From: Paramecium tetraurelia
Taxonomy: Eukaryota > Ciliophora > Oligohymenophorea > Peniculida > Parameciidae
Length of the DNA: 64,000 nt
Direction: 5' to 3'
Assembly (NCBI RefSeq): GCF_000165425.1
Contig: NW_001799100.1
Span: 62,001 to 126,000 of the forward strand
Shown: positions 47,254 through 64,000 of the stretch, in pieces
Position numbering within the stretch: the first letter of the stretch is position 1
Layout of the letters: each line of letters opens with the position of its first letter
Made by a program: the position numbers and the translations under genes
The notes under the pieces: model-generated
Told to the model about the DNA's origin: nothing
Databases searched by the model: none
What the model saw: the letters and a program-made list of their open reading frames with translations, nothing else

Positions 47254-47465
47254 ATAAATGCTCTCATCAATATATAAAATATTAATAAGTTAAAATTTAA
47301 ATTTAAATCTCTAAAAATTGATTTCTTCAATAATTCTATCAATTAAATTCTCTACTTTGTGAGTGTTCAAGAGATATAGTAACACCTTATCTAGTAGGGT
47401 AAAGACTTAAAAATATTAAAATTAATATCTAATGATAACTTGAATTTAATTTAAAATTGATATGT

Positions 47466-50400
47466 TCACTATTGCATTAAAGAAACCTTAGCGCTATCTG
47501 TTACCATGATAGGTTTTTTAATAATTTTGGTATAAACAAAATATCCAACTACGCCAATCAATGCTAAGGATCCAATGACACCTAAGAGTATCCAAAGCCA
47601 AAGTAGAGAACTTCGATAATTATTATGATGTATACCTGCCTTTGTCATCATCATCTGGTTTAGGAGGTACTGATTTATTGATTATTTCGAAAAGTCCATT
47701 TGCAAAACTATAATCATTTTCTACTTTCAAATATACTGGTTAGGATTTTATTTAAACTCCATTTATAATGGCTACTCTTGCAAAGTCATAGATTGGATAT
47801 TTCATCAACACGTAAGCTTAAGTTTTTTCGCTTTTAATAATATTTTAATACACGGCAGGCTTAAATATAACTAGAAAATATTACACTCTTAGAAATAGGA
47901 TCTTATTACAAAACCAGAGCAAACATTCTGGAAGTACTCTCCAAAGCTTCCAAGGTGGCTCCTGTCATAGTGATCACAGTTGTATTTGTATTTGTAGCTG
48001 CAGTTAATTGGGGTAATTTGTACACACTTATGAGTAAATGAGTGTAGTTAGTATAAGGAATCACAGCATATTCTTGGCTGACAGTCAGTTTATTTAATGC
48101 TTAATAAACTCCATATTAGTTAAGAATGAAAGGAATCATAATGGTACTTTTAACAGGTGAACCTTAATTCAAAGGATTTGTTATGTCATAGGAAAATGTT
48201 ATTCCATATTGGGCCACATTGTTAGTTGTTATTAGAGTGGTGATGTTGAGTAGGTTGGTTTAGGTAGATATGGATAGCACTCTAATTTAATAGAATTTAG
48301 TATTCGACTTGACAGCGAAATTTTGATTTAAAATATTTGTTAAGGAGAATGAGTCTTTGTGATTATCCTTTATCAGTCCATTATCTAAATAAAGTTGAAT
48401 GAAATAGGTTGTTTATCCAGTCGTTTAAAGTAGAATCTTTTAGTATTATGTATTGCCTTGTTGGAATTATGCAATGTCAAAATCTGAAATGTAGAAATCA
48501 GAGTCAGTCTTCTATCCGAAATATTGAGCATCAAAAATCTTTTCATTTTTTAGACTCCATTGGGCTTCTAATTACATTTAATAAGCATGGAGACTTCCTT
48601 AATAATCTTTAGGATTGTCTAAGTTGGAATCAAGAAGATACAACACTGAGTTTACATATCTAATTTTAGAAATCTGTTTAAGATTCAATTAAATTGGTGT
48701 AGTTGATTAGATAGGAGTACACTTTTACTGTGACAAATCACAACTTGCTACATAAAGTATTTACTATGATTAATCATCAGTGCAAGATACTACAATAAAT
48801 TGATTGTAGGTTGTGATTGATTAGCAATATAATCCGACATCAATTTTTGAAATGAATTTGATTGTGTCATCATCGTTTTGGAATATTAAGGATTTTGGAG
48901 ATGATAAATAAACTACTGTATCCTTAAACTTTGAGCCATCTATAATGTTGTGACTAGCAAATTCAACATTACTCAAATTAGCAGCTTCAAAAGGATTCTT
49001 AATTTCTATTACACCTTTTTAGCATTACAAACAATCTATTTAAAATTTAGTAACATGACCTAAATACCACCCATTATTTTCTAATTTTATATATTGGATA
49101 GTGTTTACTGCATCGAATTCATAACGATTCTTGCTAAGTATGGTTTCATTGAGTCTTACTATTGATTATGTATTGATGAATTTGACTGGATAACTTACGG
49201 CCAAACTAGTATCCGATAACGAATTCTGAATGCTTACTCTAGCATTTAAATTGGTTGTGTAAGTTTCACTAAGATGAGTAGGCCTAATTTCCATTAGTGA
49301 ATCTCTTAATACCACAACTAAATGCTATGTCTTTAGATCATTGAAATAAACAAACATTTGATCGAACCCTGAAGCAGCAGTTTCGATTACTTATGAATCT
49401 GGAATATTTAAATGCGTTTTTAGAACCTTATGCAAAGAATTCCTATATAGAATATTAGATTCATAAATTAGAAATACTGTCTCACTCAGAATCTTATCAA
49501 AGGCTCTAATAAACAAGAATCCTGTTTCATAGACAAAATCAATTGTCAATGGCAATTATAATTTGTATCTATTATAAAGAGGTAAGGATTTCATTAAATA
49601 GATGTCATTAAGGTTTTCATAGTTATACTCCTTTAACGAGTCTTCCCCTTCCAACGATGTGATGATGAAAAATGTTTTTTAACCAATAGCTAATTCAATC
49701 TAGGAGCCTCGTTTATATTGGAATGCATCGATAAGGGTGAAATGATACCTTTGGTCCCCTAAGATTACGCAATCCTCAGTTACTATGAATATGAATTCGC
49801 TTTTGACAAAGACATTCCCATAGACTTTTATTGGAGTGAATGTGCAATTCAGATTATAAGAATTAATTAAGTCTTCGTCTATTGGGAATTTTTAGACAGC
49901 TGGGACTATTCCAGAGATTACATCAATTTCTTTCTTATATTGCAATACAATAAAGATATTTTATTTCAAGGATGTAAATGAAGTAATCCTATTTTCAGGT
50001 TTTTCTTCATAAGTGATATTTGCTATTTTATAATGACTATTATCGAATGATTGATAGATTTCGATTTCATAGTCACTAACTTAAAATTAAAAGTTTAAGG
50101 CTTCTGAATCAAATGTAAACCAATCAAATTGAGAGTTGAATCTATTTAATGTAATTGGTAATGTGAATTCATCCTATTTTTCACATGTGCAATGATTATC
50201 ATTATAATTTACTGTAGAACAATCCCAAATAATGGCTGTCTTATTTTTATGTTATAAAAACAAATAAAATTTATTAGAAGATGTGTGATGAGGGTCAACG
50301 AGAACATCTGCATACACCACACTTGCAGCATCAAACCATTTAATTTCCTTAACTTCTAATTCCCATAAGAAATGCACTGTGACTTCAACATCAACATGAT

Positions 50401-52060
50401 CCACGTCTGGTGTGACATAATCCAGGTTTGGTCCTGAGGCCAAGTCTTGTAGACTAAAAGGTAAGGCAGGAAAAGTGATCATAGGTGGAAAAGGGTTATG
50501 ACCTAATTCTAACACTTTAGTATTGTCTGGTAGTAATATTTAATAATTGATAATTGATTGACACACCGAGTTTCCATCAGTTGCTACTAATTTAAGTGTG
50601 TTTTTCTCAATCAGATTTGTATTCTAGCATTCTAAATAGCCATCACTTAATTCATATCTTCGAGATATGGTTTCAGATACAACGACGACATCTGGAGCAT
50701 AGGGATTCACAAGGTAATTCGAAGATATCAACATTTCTTTATGTAACAAATAATTTTTTTCTGTGTTGTAAAGGTACAGAGTTTACTAATTGACTACCAC
50801 TACGTATTATTAACTTAAGGAAACTTATGCAGTATAAGTGGCTGTAAATGGTAATCTAAATCCTCTTTCCATTCTATCATTAAGATAAGTCATTAGATTT
50901 TATTCATATACAATTGCTATATGTAAATAAGAATTTCCATCTTCAAGCAATCTATTATTTATATCAAAGGCATAAGCTTTAGCCTTTCCATTGTATTGTA
51001 ATGTTTGAACATATTTCCAATCTCCTTCCTCAGTAACTTTATAAACATAAATTCCTTCTGTTTAATCTAAAATGTAAACTCTACCATTAGGCATGACCTT
51101 GAAATCTATCAATGTAAAATTAACAGCTTTCTTGATATCAGCACTGATTCTTGCTTTGTTTAGAATATTTCCTGTGTCTTTTATTATGCCATCATCATTT
51201 CTCATCAGCAAATCAATAGAACAATCATTATCTAGAACAGTCAAATTTCCAGTTTCTGAATTAAAGGCCTATTAACCCCTTAATAGCATTCTAATTGGCT
51301 ACTTAGGTTATGGGGCTACTAACTCGTTTTCTTCACCCATATTTGTTTTATAATATACATGATATTAAAACTTACGTCCTTTTACTGATTTATAGTTTTA
51401 ATGATTAGGAACTTCCTATCGATTTGCAAGTGCTGTGTCGGGACTGTCATTCTAAGTCACAAAATACAAATAATTTTTCATTGGCTAATCTGATTAGCTG
51501 CTTCTTTCTGCACAGTCAACTATCCACAATTCTGGATTAATATATTCTATGTCGAAGCAATCTATCAATTATTCACTTCTGGTAAGCTAAACTTTTTTAT
51601 CGAAATTTGGAGTTTAGTCCATATCTATCACAGATCTAAATTCTTAACATATATATTACCCAATTGCAAAATATATGTCATATTGTCTTTTACTAGAATC
51701 CATTTCTAAATAGGCGAAGTGATTTGTCCATGCCCCTGTACTTGCAATGTCGTAAGCCCTCAATGCATAAGCAACACTTTAAACTAACTTATCTAGAATG
51801 TTATTACCTCCTTAATGGTCTTTTTCTGGAGCAATTTAAGCAAAGGCTGGATGGTATTCCATGAAACTTGATTGTGTTAAAGTATAATTTAGTCCGCTTC
51901 CTTTTATTAATGAATCTGCTTGCCATCTATAAACTTCTCCCAAACTGGTGTAATATGTAATATTTGGTTAAACAGTAACTAAATGTTATACAAATCAGAT
52001 ACCGCACTATTGCAATGATGGCACAATCAGATTGATTAAAAGAGCTATGAATAATTTCAT
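47466..52060 (-). CDS. Very large type I membrane protein, surface (copy B of tandem pair)
   Basis: About 4.6 kb, roughly 1,500 residues. The ATG at 52060 gives a signal peptide (MKLFIALLINLIVPSLQQC) with a 24-nt intron just after it. A large ectodomain follows with the same strand-rich character as copy A, several Cys pairs and the segment ALPFSLQDLASGPNLDYVTP that parallels ALTIPSDPFNVDLLAIGPDI in copy A. At the end come PPKPDDDDKGSS (after a 25-nt intron), a TM helix (LLWLWILLGVIGSLALIGVV) and a short tail (KIIKKPIMVTDSAKVSLMQQ). Remaining introns were not all mapped. Same strand and order as copy A, so a tandem duplication. Confidence 0.7.
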
Positions 52061-52443
52061 TAATTAATTTTATGATATCATTAAATAATAAAATGAGGTA
52101 ATGAGATTGCTCAATAGAGTCAACTCAATAATAAATTTTATTACACAAATTCAAATTGTTGTTATAACCATAAAATCTTAAATTGTATATATATATATAA
52201 TATTAAAATAATAATGGTGAAAAAATTTCATAAGTAAGGAAGGGAAAAATTCCACTCTTACTCCTGTTATTATAATCTAAATTATTGAAATTTTAATTGA
52301 AAATATACGATTATTATAGAATAAGTGAATTGCAAAAATTTTATGAACCATAATATATTACCTAGTGTTATACAAAAAACATCTATATTCCATATATTAG
52401 AATATATATTTGATCTATAAAATTAAACAATTCAATATATAAT
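52061..52443. other. Intergenic region between surface protein B and ABC transporter 1
   Basis: About 380 bp between divergent starts. AT-rich with a (TA)n run near 52184-52199 and no coding frame. It presumably holds both promoters. Confidence 0.55.
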
Positions 52444-56456
<4,013 letters not shown>

Positions 56457-57085
56457 TTGATCATATATATGTTTAAATTTAAATAGGTTTTTTCATAAAT
56501 ATAATACTTCAGTAAAAAGCAATTAACTATATAACTTTTATTTAAACATTAAATGATAATTCCTAATAATTTTTATAAAAAAAAAATAATAGGCATTTTA
56601 TATAAATTAATATAATCAAAAAAATAAGAGTCATTGTATTTATAAAATAATATAGAAAAACTTATTTTTGTTATGTTGGCCTCGTTTTTCTCAATTAATA
56701 ATGACTAATAACCATTAATATATCTAGTCAAATAAAAACATGGATTTTGTTGTTTTTTAATTTTTGAAACTTAACGAATAAACTAATAATACTTAATTTG
56801 CTATTACTCTTAAAGAATTCTAATCATTATTTTGAGTAAATTATTGTCAAATAAAACATAGTAGTTGATTTTTGGGCAAAGTATTTTTTTCAATTCATAT
56901 TTCTCCAAATTTTTATTACAAGTAAAAAAGACATTTTTGGTTTATAAAGCAGAGGATTATTATTATAAATGGTTATAATTTTTAAATACTCTGAATAATT
57001 TATTTTGTGATAATTTTTAGTTTTTTTACAATAAATTCAAGGAATTAAGGAACTGAATCAATATTAATTATTTATGATAAATTTT
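56457..57085. other. AT-rich spacer between tandem ABC genes
   Basis: About 630 bp with stops in all frames and many A/T homopolymers. No coding frame or RNA gene seen. It holds the 3' end of copy 1 and presumably the promoter of copy 2; it does not resemble the 383-bp region upstream of copy 1. Confidence 0.55.
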
Positions 57086-61061
<3,976 letters not shown>

Positions 61062-61126
61062 TAATTATTTTAAGTTAACAAAAATAGATAATGTTATTAA
61101 TTATATTTTAAATTCTTTCAATATTA

Positions 61127-62611
61127 TCATTATATTTCAATTGCTTATTTAATAATTAGTTTTAAAGAAATTGGATTTGAGTATGCTATTAGCTTTCCAT
61201 CCTAAGTAACACTAAATGCATAGATTTCTTTTTCTTTTATAATCTCTGTCATTATATCAAACTTTCCATCCCTATTTAATTTAAAGATTTTAATTTGATT
61301 ACCTGTACAGCAAAATAATAAATTTTAGTGATGAATATAAGTTAATTTTGAAGTGAAAACACTCCAATAGTTTAGACCATTAAATTTAATTACTTATTTT
61401 TAATTAAACAAATAATTTGATTGAGATTATTCCCATATTTTGATTTCACTTTAATAACTTAAACTTGAAAACTTTTATTAGTTGATAAATGTAATATTAT
61501 TAATAGTCCTTTGATGAGCATTTAGAATTCTTTAAAATTTTTTAATAATTATTTTTTCAATATTTATATCCTAGTATTACCATATTGAGATATTTCCATC
61601 AAAGGTGCCAGAAACTAAATAATTTCCATTGTTTCCAGTCACATATGATAAATAATTGCTATTAAACTCAAAGTTATATTAACAACTCCAGTTATTAAAA
61701 GTATTTAAATACCAAAATTTTATACCATTTTTTTAGCTCGCTGTTATTATCTAACTATCATTTTATTATAGCATAATCGAACATATCGAATCTTGATGTC
61801 CTTGTATTAGTTATTCTAATTTCCATTTTCCATTTATCATCTTAACTATTCCGAACTAACCTAAAAGGTCATAGGTAATTAATAGATCTTAGAATTTACT
61901 GAATAAAATTCCTACTTATAGCGTGGCTGTCCACAGATTACATAAATATGTATAATTATTTTCTGAAAATTCCCAAAAATACAAGCCTTCAGAGGAGGAA
62001 GTCACCAATATATTACCATCATGGTTGAAGCCTGATGCATATACTTATTCAATTCGTTTCAAAACTTGTAATTTTTTGTAAAATTAATACTTTTACGAAA
62101 TGTTCTTATTTATTTGTTGATATTTTAGAAGATAATTAAGATAATTTTAATTTTCACAGGTATCCTTAAATTATTCTAAATTTCTTTGCACAATAAGCTA
62201 ATCTTTTTACGAAACTAAATTATTTAATTTTTCTATGCTTTGTAAGGTTAACTTGCTATTTTAATCAAAATTCCATTTTCTATTATTTTATAGTTAGTCT
62301 TCTATATTTCTAATTGAAAGATCAATATTTTCGATATCTGATGTAGCATCGTACTCGTTCACTTTGGAAAAGTCTTCAAACTAGACTCTTAGATTTTTCA
62401 ATTTTTAAGTTTTTTCTTAGATCTATTAATCAACCCAAACTTCTTCTTTACCCTTTTCCTCCTCCATTATCTATAGAGCATTATTAATTGTTAAATCGCC
62501 TTTATGACAGAGCCCCCATAAAAAGTTTAATCGTTCCTTTTCTATTTGATCTAAACCATATATTTAATTGTTTTTTTTCTCTTCAAGAAGTTGAAAATCT
62601 TATTAATTCAT
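61127..62611 (-). CDS. WD40-repeat protein with N-terminal coiled coil
   Basis: Intronless, 494 residues. The first about 190 are charged and helical (LLEEKKNNQIYGLDQIEKER, then KLTLQSIEKLNNLVSQKDQL). From about residue 200 there are roughly seven WD-type blades with degenerate GH..WD endings: VYASGFNHDGNILVTSSSEG then LYFWEF, GHQDSICSIMLQQNDSQIIT then IKFWYL, GNYLVSGTFDGNISIWQY, INNITFINQQKFSS then EIKIWE, and LLFCCTGNQIKIFKL. Proteins like this are numerous in Paramecium and act as scaffolds. No F-box, LisH or other extra domain was seen. Confidence 0.82.
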
Positions 62612-62767
62612 AATCTTATTATTATTCTTTTACAAATATTTAATGATTCTAATAAATTCTAGAAAAACAATACATTTTTTTTTCTGATCATTATTTATAA
62701 AATAAATAATAAATAAGTTTCAATTGCTAATGTTATTTTAATAATATTTAAATTTCATAATCTGCCC

Positions 62768-63727
62768 ATGAGTAATTCATCAGATCCAAATACAAGAAAT
62801 TAAATGATTTAAAATGCAGTTCCAGAAGAAAAATATCGGAAGCCCAATCCTGTTGGTAATCACAAATGGGATGAAGAAAATTTTATCAATTTTTAAGTTA
62901 CGCAAAAAGGATAAGAAATTAAATTAGCAACTTACAGATGCAACATAACCGCATAATAACCAAAATCGATTACTGTATTTTTTCACGGTTTGAATGAGCA
63001 TCTTGGTTTATATGCTCATATAGCTTAGGCTGTAAGCAAATAAGCTAATAGTATTACAGTAGGATTTGATTTTAGAGGATTTGGAAAAAGCTAAGGAATT
63101 AGAGGCTGGCTTGAGTCAAGAGAGTAACTAGAAAATGATTGCATTCAATTTATATAAAAAATACGTAATCTTTATCCTGGTTTACCACTATTTACTTTGG
63201 GACAATCAATGGGAGGAATGGCTTCATATTTAATGGGGTAGTCCAATTAATGTGAAGGAACAATATTAATAACTCCAGCCATCATGGACAATCGATATAA
63301 TTAATCTTTTATGAAGTCCTTAGGTCTGATATTTGGAGCTTGTTGCCCGACATGGAATCCTTTTCCTCCAGTAAGATAGCCGGGATCACGAAATCCTCAA
63401 ATTTAAGAAGAAAATCTTAAAGATCCTTATTGTACTTTAGTGGCAGTGCTACCTGGAACAGGAAGAACATTGGTTTCAACTATGAGATCCCTTCCCCAAA
63501 CATTTTCTTCATATTAGAAACCATTTTTAGTGATTACTGCAGGCATGGATAAAGTCGTCGACCCTGATGTTGGCTAAGAACTAATGAAGTAAAGTCCCTC
63601 TTTAGACAAATAAATCATACACTGTGATTAGATGTGGCATAACTGTGTTCAAGAGGAAGAAATACTTGAACTTATCCCAAAAATTACAGAATGGATTTAA
63701 TAAAGATCTAAATAATAATTAGGATGA
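62768..63727 (+). CDS. Alpha/beta hydrolase, monoglyceride-lipase-like (Hydrolase_4)
   Basis: Intronless, 319 residues. Landmarks: FFHGLNEHLGLYAHIAQAVS (HG oxyanion region), GFDFRGFGKSQGIRGWLESR (typical D.RG.G.S.G of monoacylglycerol lipases), nucleophile Ser in FTLGQSMGGMASY, catalytic Asp in ITAGMDKVVDPDVG and catalytic His in QMWHNCVQEEE. The full triad is present. There is no signal peptide, so it is probably cytosolic, perhaps membrane-associated. Substrates are likely mono-acylglycerols or lysophospholipids by family; specificity is unproven. Confidence 0.87.
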
Positions 63728-63741
63728 TTATTTATTACATC

Positions 63742-64000
63742 AAATATCCAAATCAGTATCTCTTTTTATTACTAATGATTTTACTATTTTTTAATAGTAT
63801 TTTAATCTTGCTTTAAGCATAGTTCAGCAAAGAAAAATTTAACATTTTGCTTTGGTAACCATATTTTATCAGAAAATTCGTTTTAATCATTCTTGATGTA
63901 TTTTTAATCTAAATTAATATTACTTATATCCACTTTCAATTACATTAAATTATACATCAAATTATAAAAATGAATAAATTCACTCTCAGGTTTAATCAGC
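63742..64000 (-). CDS. 3' part of an unidentified gene leaving the right edge
   Basis: On the minus strand the ciliate-code frame is open from the right edge (LIKPESEFIHFYNLMYNLMQ ... DKIWLPKQNVKFFFAELCLK) and then becomes Gln-rich. The exact stop is unresolved: read straight, the frame continues into the 3' end of the convergent hydrolase; one base shifted, a TGA lies at 63741-63739. The sequence looks coding but no family is recognised. Confidence 0.45.

Overview
The window is ciliate macronuclear DNA, almost certainly from Paramecium (P. aurelia-like). It is AT-rich and gene-dense. TAA and TAG are read as glutamine throughout and TGA is the only stop. Genes are cut by very short GT..AG introns (18-34 nt, most often 25 nt). 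Standard-code ORFs therefore break up nearly every real gene, and I re-read all genes with the ciliate code, placing introns by hand from frame and protein similarity.

Layout, left to right. 0-10 kb: trichocyst matrix protein, R-SNARE, GPR180/TMEM145-like membrane protein, transmembrane RING-H2 protein, coiled-coil protein, NBR1-like autophagy receptor, tubulin-tyrosine-ligase-like enzyme. 10-16.5 kb: coiled-coil protein, SLC37-like sugar-phosphate transporter, LRRC23-like leucine-rich-repeat protein, proteasome subunit beta-5, an unknown protein. 16.5-24.7 kb: membrane-anchored M16 (insulysin-like) homolog without the zinc motif, KDEL receptor, mitochondrial acyl-CoA thioesterase, TIM17, an unknown protein, palmitoyl-protein thioesterase. 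24.8-36 kb: MFSD1-like transporter, protein kinase, roadblock dynein light chain, coiled-coil proteins, an FG-motif protein, COQ3 methyltransferase, a P/Q-rich protein, inner-arm dynein light chain p28. 36-42 kb: GPI-type surface protein, a small single-TM protein, a ciliate two-TM protein, a protein with two cyclic-nucleotide-binding domains. 42-52 kb: tandem pair of very large type I surface proteins with a basic protein between them. 52-61 kb: tandem pair of full ABCC transporters. 61-64 kb: WD40 protein, a serine hydrolase, and the tail of a gene leaving the window.

The genes are mostly unrelated housekeeping, secretory, mitochondrial and ciliary genes, as expected for a ciliate macronuclear chromosome. 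Three themes recur: secretory pathway and cell surface (trichocyst protein, R-SNARE, KDEL receptor, GPI and type I proteins), mitochondria (TIM17, COQ3, thioesterase) and axoneme (p28, roadblock, LRRC23-like, TTL-like). Three divergent pairs have start codons separated by only 7-14 bp.

Several otherwise intact conserved genes carry exactly one extra base (trichocyst protein, proteasome beta-5, KDEL receptor, probably the TTL-like gene and the roadblock stop), and a few carry a lone in-frame TGA. Sequence error is the simplest reading, but pseudogenisation or recoding is not excluded. I saw no rRNA, tRNA, CRISPR or transposon.
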